A DNA stretch of 64,000 nt from assembly GCA_963773655.1 (NCBI GenBank), contig CAVZBX010000007.1, positions 62,001 to 126,000 on the forward strand, given 5' to 3'. Position 1 is the first letter of the stretch. Every line of letters begins with the position of its first letter. Shown here piece after piece: positions 18,423 to 26,784 of this stretch. The notes below the pieces were generated by a model, which searched no databases, was not told the origin of the DNA, and saw nothing but the letters and a program-made list of their open reading frames with translations. The position numbers were made by a program, and so were the translations under genes. The DNA comes from DASSQJ01 sp963773655. Lineage in GTDB: Bacteria; Actinomycetota; Actinomycetes; Actinomycetales; Dermatophilaceae.

Positions 18423-19103
18423 GTGGCGGAGCTGCTCTTCTTCTCGGGAACGATGGACTGCGGGAAGTCGACCCTCGCCCTGCAGATCGACCACAACCAC
18501 CGCGCCCGCGGCCGCTCCGGCCTGATCTTCACCAGGTTCGACCGCGCCGGCGACTCGGTGCTCTCCTCGCGGCTGGGCCTGGCGACCGACGCGGTCGAGG
18601 TCGACGACGACCTCGACTTCTGGGAGACCGTCGTGGGCTGCCTCACCGCCGGCGGCCGGGTCGACTACCTCATCTGCGACGAGGCGCAGTTCTACACACC
18701 CGCACAGGTCGAGCAGCTCGCCCGGGTCGTCGACGAGATGGGGATCGACGTCACCGCCTTCGGCATCACCGCCGACTTCCGCACCCAGCTGTTCCCCGGA
18801 TCGCGCCGCCTCATCGAGCTCGCCGACCGGGTGGAGGTGCTGCAGGTGGAGGCGCTGTGCTGGTGCGGCCGCCGGGCCACCCACAACGCCCGCATCGTCG
18901 ACGGGGTCATGGTGGTCGAGGGCGAGCAGGTGGTGGTCGGCGACACCGCCGCGGCGAGCGACGAGGGCCTCGTGGAGTACGAGGTGCTCTGCCGCCGCCA
19001 CTACATGCGGCGGATGAACAGCCACGCCGCCCGGGCCGCGTCGCCGACGCCGGACACGCTGCCGTTCGACCTCGCCGCCTGCCCGGTGCCGCGGCCGGGC
19101 TGA
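18423..19103 (+). CDS. tdk: Thymidine kinase (type II)
   Basis: 226-residue salvage enzyme phosphorylating thymidine with ATP. P-loop FSGTMDCGKST at residues 7-17, Walker-B-like YLICDEAQFY, lasso-region FGITADFRTQLFPGS. A structural zinc site is formed by CWCG and a later CRRHY. The GTG at 18423 was chosen because the P-loop strand begins right after it. TAGGGT (18409-18414), overlapping the upstream stop codon, lies eight bases before and may drive a leaderless transcript. Confidence 0.95.
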   Translation: MAELLFFSGTMDCGKSTLALQIDHNHRARGRSGLIFTRFDRAGDSVLSSRLGLATDAVEVDDDLDFWETVVGCLTAGGRVDYLICDEAQFYTPAQVEQLARVVDEMGIDVTAFGITADFRTQLFPGSRRLIELADRVEVLQVEALCWCGRRATHNARIVDGVMVVEGEQVVVGDTAAASDEGLVEYEVLCRRHYMRRMNSHAARAASPTPDTLPFDLAACPVPRPG

Positions 19104-19129
19104 CCGGCGTCCTGCGGGGCCCCGCCCGC

Positions 19130-20305
19130 TCAGGCCGGGCCGGAGCCCTTGGTGCCGAACACGATGTCGTCCCAGCTCGGGACGCTGGGACGGCCCCGGC
19201 GCGCCGACGCCGGGCGCCGCTGGGCGCCGGCCCCCGTGCTGCGGTGGTCCTCGCCGTCGTGCCCGCCGCCACCGCGGTGCCCGCCCCGTGGTGCCCCGGC
19301 GGACGGCTGCGCCTGCTCGCCGCGGTCCTCGTCGGCGGGGTCGTCGCCGGGCGAGTCGTCCGCCTCGTCGAGGTGGCGGTGGTCGGGCTCGTCGAGGTCG
19401 TGCTCCGGGTGGTCGTCCACGGCAGCGTCGCCGGCCGGGGCCGGACGGTCGCCGCGGGCGGGCGGGGGCGGGGGCAGCTCGGAGGGGTCGACGGCCAGCT
19501 CCTCGAGCGGGAGGGCGTCGACCCGTGGACGGTCCTCGCCCGGGGTGTGCGAGGGCGAGGAGCGGCGCCGCCCCCGCCGTCCCCGGGTGCTGTGCTCGCG
19601 CATCGCCGCCATGAGGTCGATCGGCTCGTGCGGCTCGCGATCCCGGGCCACCGGCTCGAGCCCGCCGTCGGCATCGACGTCGTAGACGTCCAGGCCCTCC
19701 CCGGGCGGGGCCCGGTGCGGGGCCGGGATCACTCCGCCGGTCGCCTCCTCGCTGAGCCAGCGCGCCTCGTCGTCGGTGGGGGTGACCGACCCGCCGAGCG
19801 GCTCGTAGTGCCACGTGGCGGTGCGACGGCGTCCACCCGCGGCGAACGTCATCGTGAGGTGCCAGACGCCGTCCTCGTCGCGCGCGGAGTCCCAGTCGAT
19901 GTGGTCGCGGTCGACCCCGCGCTCGCGCAGCCGCTCCAGGACGCGCTCCTCGAGGGAGAGCGGGCCGGAGCCGCGGGTGCCCACCGCGCAGGCACGGGCG
20001 CGCTCGGCGACGTGCACGCGCTCGGCGAGGATCGGCACCTCGAACTTGCGGACCTTCTCGACGGTCCAGCCGGCTCGCTCGGCGACCTCCTCGGTGGACA
20101 GCCCCCGGCGGATCAGGGCCTGGACCTCGCGCGGCCGCAGGGCGTCGCCCATCTCGATCTGCAGCTGACCCAGTCGGGGTCGGTCGTGCCGCGCGGCGGC
20201 ACGCAGCGGCTCGTCCAGGGGGACCCGGTAGCGCGAGCCCCCGGCATCGGAGAGCAGGAGGTGCCGACCGTCCTCGTCGACGCCGATGAGGCGTAGGTCG
20301 TCCAT
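19130..20305 (-). CDS. sepH: Septation protein SepH
   Basis: 391 residues. The N-terminal DUF3071 domain (MDDLRLIGVDEDGRHLLL, then about 20-200) contains a helix-turn-helix (STEEVAERAGWTVEKVRKFE). A long disordered Asp/Glu/Pro/Arg-rich region follows, then the conserved tail SVPSWDDIVFGTKGSG. SepH promotes FtsZ filament assembly and Z-ring formation in Streptomyces and mycobacteria (established knowledge). The ATG at 20305 is preceded by GGGGAG; upstream in-frame codons overlap the divergent hemH promoter. Convergent with tdk. Confidence 0.93.
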   Translation of the reverse strand: MDDLRLIGVDEDGRHLLLSDAGGSRYRVPLDEPLRAAARHDRPRLGQLQIEMGDALRPREVQALIRRGLSTEEVAERAGWTVEKVRKFEVPILAERVHVAERARACAVGTRGSGPLSLEERVLERLRERGVDRDHIDWDSARDEDGVWHLTMTFAAGGRRRTATWHYEPLGGSVTPTDDEARWLSEEATGGVIPAPHRAPPGEGLDVYDVDADGGLEPVARDREPHEPIDLMAAMREHSTRGRRGRRRSSPSHTPGEDRPRVDALPLEELAVDPSELPPPPPARGDRPAPAGDAAVDDHPEHDLDEPDHRHLDEADDSPGDDPADEDRGEQAQPSAGAPRGGHRGGGGHDGEDHRSTGAGAQRRPASARRGRPSVPSWDDIVFGTKGSGPA

Positions 20306-20412
20306 GGCTGGCTCCCCGGTCGGTTCTCGTTGGACCGACGATGCCACCTGTTCGCCGTCGAAGCGTGGACCCACGCCGGGGTGTCCCGGGAGGTCGCGGC
20401 TACCGTGGGCCC

Positions 20413-21525
20413 ATGTCGCAGCCCGCCACCGACCTGGCACCGTACGACGTCGTCCTGCTCGGCTCCTTCGGGGGCCCGGAGGCCGAGGACGAGGTGATGC
20501 CGTTCCTCCGCCGGGTCGTCGCCGGGCGCGACGTCCCCGAGGAGCGGCTGCGCGTCGTCGGCGAGCACTACTTCGACCGTGGCGGACGCAGCCCGATCAA
20601 CGACCTCAACCGTGACCTCATCGCGCGGCTGCGCGCCGAGCTCGACCGCCGTGGCCTCGACACCCCGGTCGTCTGGGGCAACCGCAACAGCGAGCCGTAC
20701 TTCGCCGACGCGGTGCGCGAGTGCCTCGACCTCGGTGCCTCCCGGGTGGTCGTGCTCCTCACCAGTGCCTACTCCTCCTACTCCTCGTGCCGCCAGTACC
20801 GCGAGAACCTCGCCGCGGCCGTCGAGGAGGTCGGTCCGGCCGCCGACGGCCTGGTCCTCGACAAGGTCCGTCCCTACTTCGGCCACCCCGGCCTCGGCAC
20901 CGCGTGGTCCCGGGCCCTGGTCACCGCGATCGAGGGACTGGACGAGCCCGGGGACGCCCGGCTGCTCTTCGTCACCCACTCGGTCCCGACGGCGATGGAC
21001 GAGACCTCGGGGCCGGGCGACGGCGAGGGCCACCTCTACGTCGACCAGCACCTGCGTCTCGTGCACCGGCTCGTCGACGACCTGAACGCGGCCCTCGGCA
21101 CCTCCCTCACCGGTGAGCTCGTCTTCTGCTCGCGTTCCGGGCCGCCGCAGCAGCCGTGGCTCGAGCCGGACGTCAACGACCGGATCGAGGAGCTGGCCGC
21201 CCAGGGCGACGGACCGGTCGTCGTCGCTCCGATCGGCTTCGTCTCCGACCACATGGAGGTCGTCCAGGACCTCGACACCGAGGCGGCGGAGACCGCTCGG
21301 CGGGTGGGGCTGCCCTTCGTCCGGGTCGCGACGCCCGACACCGACGAGGCCTTCGTCAGCGGCCTGGTCGACCTGCTGCTCGAGCGCGCCGCCGAGGCCC
21401 GGGGCGAGCTCGTGGTGCCGGAGTCCTGGGTTCCGGGTGACGTGCGCCCGTCGGTGTGCGCGCCGGGGTGCTGCCCGAACCTGCGGGCGGCACGGCCCGC
21501 CCTCTGTGGCAGCGACCCGTGGTGA
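20413..21525 (+). CDS. hemH: Coproporphyrin III ferrochelatase
   Basis: 370 residues. Inserts iron into coproporphyrin III in the coproporphyrin-dependent haem route. Key features are LLGSFGGPEAEDEVMPFL, THSVPTAMDE (active-site His) and FCSRSGPPQQPWLEPDV. Cysteines SSCRQYREN plus the C-terminal CAPGCC match the four-cysteine [2Fe-2S] cluster pattern of actinobacterial ferrochelatases. TACCGT (20401-20406) lies six bases before the ATG, with no ribosome site: predicted leaderless. The partner haem genes hemE, hemG and chdC are 30 kb away. Confidence 0.95.
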   Translation: MSQPATDLAPYDVVLLGSFGGPEAEDEVMPFLRRVVAGRDVPEERLRVVGEHYFDRGGRSPINDLNRDLIARLRAELDRRGLDTPVVWGNRNSEPYFADAVRECLDLGASRVVVLLTSAYSSYSSCRQYRENLAAAVEEVGPAADGLVLDKVRPYFGHPGLGTAWSRALVTAIEGLDEPGDARLLFVTHSVPTAMDETSGPGDGEGHLYVDQHLRLVHRLVDDLNAALGTSLTGELVFCSRSGPPQQPWLEPDVNDRIEELAAQGDGPVVVAPIGFVSDHMEVVQDLDTEAAETARRVGLPFVRVATPDTDEAFVSGLVDLLLERAAEARGELVVPESWVPGDVRPSVCAPGCCPNLRAARPALCGSDPW

Positions 21526-22382
21526 GCGCCCCCGGCCCGACCGACGGCCTCGACCTCGCCGCGCTCGAGGAGGTCGCCTGCGACGTGGCGCGGGCCGCCG
21601 GCCGGCTCGTCGTCGAGGAGCGACCGGACGACCTCGGCGTCTCCGCCAAGTCCACGCGCACCGACGTCGTCACCGAGATGGACCGGCGCAGCCAGGCGCT
21701 CATCCTCGCCGAGCTCGGCCGCCTCCGCCCGGGGGACGCCGTGCTCGGCGAGGAGGAGGGTGGCCGCTCCGGCACGTCCGGGGTCACCTGGGTGGTCGAC
21801 CCGATCGACGGCACGGTCAACTACCTCTTCGGCATCCCGCACTACGCCGTCTCGGTGGCGGCCGTCGTCGGCGACCCGTCGGCACCCGACGGGTGGTGGC
21901 CGGTGGCCGGCGCCGTGCTCGAGCCGGTCTCCGGTGAGCTCTTCCACGCGCACCTCGGCGGCGGGGCCCGCCTCACCGGGCCGCACGGCACCCGGACGCT
22001 GCGGGTCGGCGGCACCAGCGACCTCGGGCTGGCCCTGGTCGCCACCGGGTTCGGGTACGACGCGGCGGTCCGCGAGCGCCAGGCACGGGCGCTGGTCGAG
22101 GTCCTCACGTCGGTGCGCGACATCCGGCGGCAGGGCAGTGCCGCGCTCGACCTGTGCGACGTCGCCTGCGGGCGGGTCGACGCCTACTACGAGGCCGGCC
22201 TCAACGCCTGGGACCGGGCCGCCGGCCAGCTCGTCGCCGGCGAGGCCGGGGCGGCCCTCGGCGGGTCGGTCGACGACACCCCGGGCGCGGACCTCACCTG
22301 GGCCGCCGCCCCCGGGGTCGCCGGGGCCTTCGCCGACCTGGTCCGGCGGGTCACCGCCAGGTACGTGACGGTCCGGGACTGA
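21522..22382 (+). CDS. Inositol monophosphatase family protein
   Basis: 286-residue Mg-dependent sugar-phosphate phosphatase. Metal/catalytic motifs: GEEEGG (Glu ligand), WVVDPIDGTVNY (DPIDGT signature) and NAWDRAAG (third metal Asp). Likely hydrolyses inositol-1-phosphate or a related phosphate; in this synteny block the mycobacterial counterpart is SuhB (Rv2701c). The GTG at 21522 overlaps the hemH stop as GTGA, implying translational coupling. Confidence 0.92.
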   Translation: MSAPGPTDGLDLAALEEVACDVARAAGRLVVEERPDDLGVSAKSTRTDVVTEMDRRSQALILAELGRLRPGDAVLGEEEGGRSGTSGVTWVVDPIDGTVNYLFGIPHYAVSVAAVVGDPSAPDGWWPVAGAVLEPVSGELFHAHLGGGARLTGPHGTRTLRVGGTSDLGLALVATGFGYDAAVRERQARALVEVLTSVRDIRRQGSAALDLCDVACGRVDAYYEAGLNAWDRAAGQLVAGEAGAALGGSVDDTPGADLTWAAAPGVAGAFADLVRRVTARYVTVRD

Positions 22383-22463
22383 CCCGCCGCGCGGTCCGTC
22401 CGGGCCGTGGCGTGGACCCGCGTGGCGGTGTGGTGGGGGGATGGTGCACAATCCTCGCGCACC

Positions 22464-22502
22464 GTGACGAGGCGGGCAGACACACCGGTGACGAGGCGGG
22501 CA
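22464..22502 (+). repeat. Two 15-bp direct repeats upstream of the DUF4193 gene
   Basis: GTGACGAGGCGGGCA occurs at 22464-22478 and again at 22488-22502 (24-bp period), in the 181-bp intergenic region. A TTGACT at 22523-22528 lies after them. Possibly a regulator site or part of a strong promoter. Confidence 0.6.
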
Positions 22503-22563
22503 CAAACAGGGCGCTCCGCGCGTTGACTGGGCCGAGTTGCACGACGAAGGGTGGACACCAGCG

Positions 22564-22863
22564 ATGGCGACCGACTACGACGCACCGCGCAAGACCGACG
22601 ACGAGCTCTCCGAGGACTCCATCGAGGAGCTGAAGAACCGTCGCGTCGACAAGCGCGCCTCGAGCGTCGACGTCGACGAGACCGAGCAGGCCGAGGGCTT
22701 CGAGCTGCCCGGGGCCGACCTCTCCGGTGAGGAGCTCTCGGTCCGCGTCCTGCCGCGCCAGGCCGACGAGTTCACCTGCTCCCGGTGCTTCCTCGTGCAC
22801 CACCGCAGCCAGCTCGCGAGCGAGAAGAACGGCGTGCTCGTCTGCCGGGAGTGCGCGGCCTGA
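22564..22863 (+). CDS. DUF4193 family protein with zinc-binding motif
   Basis: 99 residues. The N-terminus MATDYDAPRKTDDELSED and the C-terminal pair CSRCFLVHHRS / CRECAA (two CxxC, probably one zinc) define this actinobacterial family (mycobacterial counterpart Rv2699c). An acidic linker connects them. Function unknown; the family is usually abundant and near the primary sigma factor/dut region. A GAAGGG sequence lies 12 bases before the ATG, a rather long spacing. Confidence 0.9.
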   Translation: MATDYDAPRKTDDELSEDSIEELKNRRVDKRASSVDVDETEQAEGFELPGADLSGEELSVRVLPRQADEFTCSRCFLVHHRSQLASEKNGVLVCRECAA

Positions 22864-22878
22864 GGTGGCGGTGAGCCG

Positions 22879-23385
22879 GTGACCCCCACCCGCGTCCCGG
22901 TCGCCGTCCGGCTGCTGCACCCCTCCGCCGAGCTGCCCCGGTACAGCACCGACGGGGACGCCGGCGCCGACCTCACCAGTGTCGCCGAGGTGACGATCGC
23001 CCCCGGCGAACGCACCCTCGTGCCCACCGGGGTGGCCCTGGCGCTGCCCGCGGGGACCGTGGGGCTGGTCCACCCCCGGTCCGGGCTCGCGGCCCGGCAC
23101 GGCGTCACCGTCGTCAACGCACCCGGCACCGTCGACTCGGGCTACCGGGGCGAGGTGCTGGTCAACCTCGTCAACCTCGACCCGCGGGAGCCGTTCACCG
23201 TGCGGGTCGGCGACCGGATCGCCCAGCTCGTCGTGCAGGAGTACGTCCACGGCGACTTCGCCGCGGCGGATTCGCTTCCGGGGAGCGCGCGGGGTGACAC
23301 TGGGCACGGGTCGACCGGCGGCTTCGCCACCGCAGCGCCGGCACCGCCCGCGACCACCACCGACCCGAGGACCGCAGCACCGTGA
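22879..23385 (+). CDS. dut: dUTP diphosphatase
   Basis: 168-residue trimeric dUTPase. All five motifs are visible: GDAGADL, PRSGLA, GTVDSGYRGEV, RIAQLVV, and a C-terminal GSARGDTGHGSTGGF arm. It removes dUTP and makes dUMP for thymidylate synthesis. An extra Ala/Pro/Thr tail of about 18 residues follows motif V. GTG start with GAGGTGG upstream; the stop overlaps the next gene as GTGA. Confidence 0.97.
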   Translation: MTPTRVPVAVRLLHPSAELPRYSTDGDAGADLTSVAEVTIAPGERTLVPTGVALALPAGTVGLVHPRSGLAARHGVTVVNAPGTVDSGYRGEVLVNLVNLDPREPFTVRVGDRIAQLVVQEYVHGDFAAADSLPGSARGDTGHGSTGGFATAAPAPPATTTDPRTAAP

Positions 23386-24179
23386 GCATCTTCCGCAGGA
23401 ACAAGGCCGCCGCGAGCGACGCCGACCCCGCCGCCGGGGACGACCTCGGGCGTGCCGACGAGCCCACCGAGGCCGCAGCCGGGGCGGACGACTCCGTCAC
23501 CGACGGCACCGAGGACGAGGCGGCCGAGGCCGGGCCGACCCGCGAGGAGGGACCGTTCGACCACGCCGAGGTCGACGGCCGCGAGGGGCGGGTCGACCTC
23601 GGCGCGCTCTGGGTGCGCGGCGTCCCGGGCATGGAGCTGCGCCTCGAGGTCGACCAGCAGACCCAGCAGGTCAACGCCGCCACCGTCGTGCTCGGCGAGT
23701 CGGCGCTGCAGCTCCAGGCCTTCGCGGCGCCGCGCTCGAGCGGCCTGTGGGACGAGATCCGCCTCGAGATCGCCGAGGCGGTCGGGCGGCAGGGCGGCAC
23801 CGTCGAGGAGCACCACGGCGCCTTCGGCCTTGCGCTGCGCACCCGGATGCCGTCGGAGTCCGGCGGGCGCACCGTGTTCGCCCCCGCCACCTTCATCGGG
23901 GTCGACGGGCCCCGCTGGTTCCTCCGCGGCGTGCTCTCGGGCCGGGCCGCGATCGACGAGGAGGCCGCCGGTCCGCTCCTCGAGGTGTTCCGGGCAGCCG
24001 TCGTCGTCCGCGGCGTCGAGCCGATGGCGCCGCGCGAGCTGCTGCCGCTGCGCCTGCCCACCGACCCCCGCGCCGAGACGGCCGAGGGCGACGAGGCCGA
24101 GGACGCCGAGGACGCCGCCGACGAGCGCCGCCGGGCCGACCCGTTCGAGCGCGGCCCCGAGATCACCGAGGTGCGGTGA
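23382..24179 (+). CDS. DUF3710 family protein
   Basis: 265 residues. A low-complexity acidic N-terminus (about 1-60, Ala/Asp/Glu rich) precedes the conserved domain (GPFDHAEVDGREGRVDLGALWV to about 225), then an acidic tail. Unknown function; conserved directly after dut in actinobacteria (mycobacterial Rv2696c). GTG start overlaps the dut stop, and its TGA overlaps the next ATG (TGATG). Confidence 0.9.
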   Translation: MSIFRRNKAAASDADPAAGDDLGRADEPTEAAAGADDSVTDGTEDEAAEAGPTREEGPFDHAEVDGREGRVDLGALWVRGVPGMELRLEVDQQTQQVNAATVVLGESALQLQAFAAPRSSGLWDEIRLEIAEAVGRQGGTVEEHHGAFGLALRTRMPSESGGRTVFAPATFIGVDGPRWFLRGVLSGRAAIDEEAAGPLLEVFRAAVVVRGVEPMAPRELLPLRLPTDPRAETAEGDEAEDAEDAADERRRADPFERGPEITEVR

Positions 24180-24538
24180 TGGGGCTGCGCGAGCGGCTGC
24201 ACGACTTCTCCCGGACGCCGACCGAGCAGGAGGCCGACGAGCTGCGGGAGCAGTCCCTCGTGGTCGGCGGCGACGACCTCACCGCACTGGCCCCCCGGCA
24301 CCCCGCGTGCGTCTGCGGCACGGTCCGCACCGTGACCCTGCCGCCGCGCCGCAGCGTGCCCGCCCTCGTGGCCGAGGTCTGGGACGGCAAGGGCGCCGTC
24401 AACCTCGTGTGGATCGGGCGGCGGCACATCGGCGGCATCGAGCCCGGCACGTTCCTGCGCGCGCGGGGGCGGGTGGCCGTGGTCCGCGGCACGCCGACGA
24501 TCTTCAACCCCTCCTACGAGATCCTGCCGAAGCAGTGA
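24179..24538 (+). CDS. Small OB-fold nucleic-acid-binding protein
   Basis: 119 residues. The N-terminal helix is RERLHDFSRTPTEQEADEL. An OB-fold core follows, with ACVCGTVRTVTLPPRRSVPALVAEVWDGKG and VWIGRRHIGGIEPGTFLRARG. Counterpart of mycobacterial Rv2694c. It probably binds single-stranded nucleic acid, but no partner is known. Both ends overlap neighbouring genes, so it is an internal cistron of the dut operon. Confidence 0.88.
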   Translation: MGLRERLHDFSRTPTEQEADELREQSLVVGGDDLTALAPRHPACVCGTVRTVTLPPRRSVPALVAEVWDGKGAVNLVWIGRRHIGGIEPGTFLRARGRVAVVRGTPTIFNPSYEILPKQ

Positions 24539-25281
24539 CCGGCGACCCGGCCGACCTGCCCCCCGACGCCACGCGCGGGGAGAGCGTCGAGGCGCTCATC
24601 CGGCACCGGCTGGGCGTCGCCCTCGGTGGCTGGCGCGGCTCGGTCGAGACCGCCCTGCCGACGGTCGTGTTCGTGCTCACCTGGTCGGTCCGCGACCACG
24701 ACGTCCGCACCGCGGCCGTCGCCGCGATCGCCGTGGCCCTGGTCCTCGCGGCGGTGCGGGTGGTGCAGCGGTCCTCGCTCCAGCACGTGCTCGGTGCCCT
24801 CGTCGCCACCGGGATCGCCGCGTTCGTGGCGGTGCGCTCCGGCCGTGCCGAGGACGCGTTCCTCCCGGGCATCCTCACGAGCGGGGCCTTCCTCGTCGGC
24901 ACCCTCGCGTCGATCCTCACCCGCTGGCCGGTGGTCGGCTTCCTCGTCGGTGCCGGCGACCCGCGCGCCGCGGAGGACCCGTTCGGCTGGCGCCGCGACT
25001 CCGGCATGGTGCGGGTCTGCAGCCGCCTCACCTGGGTGCTCGTCGCGCTGTACGTCGTGCGGCTCGCGGTCATGGTGCCCCTCTACCTGGACTCCCAGGT
25101 GGCCCTGCTCGGCGTCGCGAAGATCGTCCTGGGCTGGCCGTTGTGGGTCGCCGGTCTCGCCGTCATGGGCTGGATGCTCGTGTCCGGGCACACCCCGCTC
25201 GAGGCCGGGCAGCGGCGCGCCGGGGAGCCGGGGCCGGCGGAGGCGGAGGCGGACCCGTCGCGGCCCCGCGACTCCCGCTGA
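24535..25281 (+). CDS. DUF3159 integral membrane protein
   Basis: 248 residues with about six predicted helices. Conserved residues include GESVEALIRHRLG, the GGWRGSVETALPTVVFVLTW region and DPFGWRRDSGMVRVCSRLTW. Function unknown; the family always sits in this dut-TrkA cluster (mycobacterial Rv2693c), so a role in ion or osmotic physiology is possible but unproven. The GTG overlaps the upstream stop as GTGA. Convergent with the TrkA genes. Confidence 0.9.
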   Translation: MTGDPADLPPDATRGESVEALIRHRLGVALGGWRGSVETALPTVVFVLTWSVRDHDVRTAAVAAIAVALVLAAVRVVQRSSLQHVLGALVATGIAAFVAVRSGRAEDAFLPGILTSGAFLVGTLASILTRWPVVGFLVGAGDPRAAEDPFGWRRDSGMVRVCSRLTWVLVALYVVRLAVMVPLYLDSQVALLGVAKIVLGWPLWVAGLAVMGWMLVSGHTPLEAGQRRAGEPGPAEAEADPSRPRDSR

Positions 25282-25314
25282 CGGTCGGGCTGCCGCCCCG
25301 GCCGGGCGAGGGCC

Positions 25315-26013
25315 TCAGCCGCGGACGTCCTCGTCGACCTCGCGGGGCTGGCGGTCGCCGGGGCTGAGCAGCGACTCGAGCACGGTCTCGTCCTCGGGCG
25401 TGGTGACGAAGAGCAGCTCGTCGAGCGGCTCGAGGGCGTCGTCGCGGCTCGGCGCGATGGGGTGGCCGTCCCGGATGATGCCGGTGAGCACCGTGTCCGA
25501 GGGGAAGGGCACGTCGCCGACGCGCTGGCCGGCGAAGGGACTGCGGGGGGGCAGGGTCATCTCGACCATCATGGCGCGGCCCTGCTGGAACTCGAAGATC
25601 CGCACGAGGTCGCCGACGCTGACCGCCTCCTCGACCAGAGCGGTCATCAGCCGGGGGGTGGAGACGGCGACGTCGACGCCCCACGCCTCGTCGAACATCC
25701 ACTCGTTCTTGGGGTTGTTGACCCGGGCGACGGTGCGCGGCACGCCGAACTCGGTCTTGGCGAGCAGGGACAGCACGAGGTTGGCCTTGTCGTCACCGGT
25801 GGCGGCGACGACGACGTCACAGTCGGGCAGCCCGGCCTCACCGAGCGCCTCGAGCTCGCAGGCGTCGGCCTGGAGCCAGCTCGCATCGGGGACCTTGGCC
25901 ATCCGCTCGCCGTCGGCGTCGCGGTCGACGAGGAGCACGGTGTGTCCGTTGCGGATCAGCTCGAGGGCGATGGAGCGCCCGACGCTGCCGGCGCCGGCGA
26001 TGACGACACGCAT
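25315..26013 (-). CDS. TrkA-family potassium uptake regulator (CeoC-like)
   Basis: 232 residues. The RCK N-domain binds a nucleotide at GAGSVGRSIALELIRNGH (residues 7-24), with acidic strand-2 DRDAD and an AATGDDKANLVLSLLA segment. A C-terminal RCK-C domain (about 145-225) follows. A cytoplasmic gating subunit. It is the second of two tandem trkA-like genes, 19 bp after the first, with GGAAAGG before the ATG. Counterpart of CeoC of M. tuberculosis. Confidence 0.92.
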   Translation of the reverse strand: MRVVIAGAGSVGRSIALELIRNGHTVLLVDRDADGERMAKVPDASWLQADACELEALGEAGLPDCDVVVAATGDDKANLVLSLLAKTEFGVPRTVARVNNPKNEWMFDEAWGVDVAVSTPRLMTALVEEAVSVGDLVRIFEFQQGRAMMVEMTLPPRSPFAGQRVGDVPFPSDTVLTGIIRDGHPIAPSRDDALEPLDELLFVTTPEDETVLESLLSPGDRQPREVDEDVRG

Positions 26014-26032
26014 GGGTCAGGACCTTTCCGGG

Positions 26033-26695
26033 TCAGTGCGCCAGGGGTGGCGCGTCGAGGACGCGCTCGGCGGCGGCCAGGTCGTCGCGGAGCAGGGCGA
26101 GGTGGAGCAGGTCGCCCTCCTGGTACACGGTGTCGGGGCCGGGCAGCAGCCCCTCGCCGAGCCGGGTGAGGTACGCGAGGCGCCCGCCGGTGGCGTCCTC
26201 GATGTCCCGGACCCGGTGCCCGATCCAGGCCGGGCTGACCGGCATCTCCGCGATGATGATCCGTCCGGAGGGGTCGACGTGCTCGGGCACGTGGCCCTGG
26301 GGGAGCAGCCGGCGCAGCATCTGGTCGCTCGTCCACTTCACGGTGGCGACCGTGGGGATGCCGAGCCGCTGGTAGATCTCGGCGCGGCCCGGGTCGTAGA
26401 TGCGGGCGACGACGTTCTCGACCCCGAACTTCTCCCGGGCGACGCGCGCGGCGAGGATGTTGGAGTTGTCGCCGCTGGAGACGGCCGCGAAGGCGTAGGC
26501 GTCCACGATGCCGGCCTCGCGCAGGGTGTCGCGGTCGAACCCGACCCCGGTGACGGTGCGCCCCTCGAAGGTGGTGCCGAGGCGCCGGAACGAGGACTCG
26601 TCCTGGTCGATGACCGCGACCGCGTGACCGGCTCGCTCGATCGCACGGGCCAGCGAGGCACCGACCCGGCCGCAGCCCATGATCACGAAGTGCAC
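26033..26695 (-). CDS. TrkA-family potassium uptake regulator (CeoB-like)
   Basis: 220 residues with the RCK nucleotide-binding motif GCGRVGASLARAIERAGH and an RCK-C domain containing ISP-like SPAWIGHRVRDIE. Also a cytoplasmic gating subunit, probably forming a hetero-assembly with the neighbouring TrkA protein. TAGCGT (minus strand, 26708-26703) lies seven bases before the GTG start: predicted leaderless. Divergent from the KimA-like permease, which makes that permease a plausible partner. Confidence 0.92.
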   Translation of the reverse strand: MHFVIMGCGRVGASLARAIERAGHAVAVIDQDESSFRRLGTTFEGRTVTGVGFDRDTLREAGIVDAYAFAAVSSGDNSNILAARVAREKFGVENVVARIYDPGRAEIYQRLGIPTVATVKWTSDQMLRRLLPQGHVPEHVDPSGRIIIAEMPVSPAWIGHRVRDIEDATGGRLAYLTRLGEGLLPGPDTVYQEGDLLHLALLRDDLAAAERVLDAPPLAH

Positions 26696-26702
26696 GGCGT
26701 CG

Positions 26703-26777
26703 ACGCTACACCGCGGGTCCGGCCGTTGGACGCTCCCCCGGGACCTGTGCTCGTGCGGGGGCCCGGAGACCTAGAGT
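26703..26777. promoter_or_regulatory. Divergent leaderless promoters of trkA and permease genes
   Basis: TAGCGT (minus, 26708-26703) and TAGAGT (plus, 26772-26777) each end seven bases before their GTG start codons at 26695 and 26785. The 89-bp interval leaves no room for a riboswitch leader on either transcript. Confidence 0.55.
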
Positions 26778-26784
26778 GTCCTGC

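Noticed and set aside
19112..19123. GCGGGGCCCCGC palindrome as a tdk/sepH terminator
   Set aside because: Twelve bases with no loop cannot form a stable RNA hairpin; composition alone could produce it.
22464..22502. CRISPR-like repeats
   Set aside because: Only two copies, a 9-bp gap and no cas gene.
26696..26784. c-di-AMP (ydaO) riboswitch before the KimA-like gene
   Set aside because: The -10 box is seven bases from the start codon, leaving no leader, and no conserved ydaO helices are present in 89 bp.
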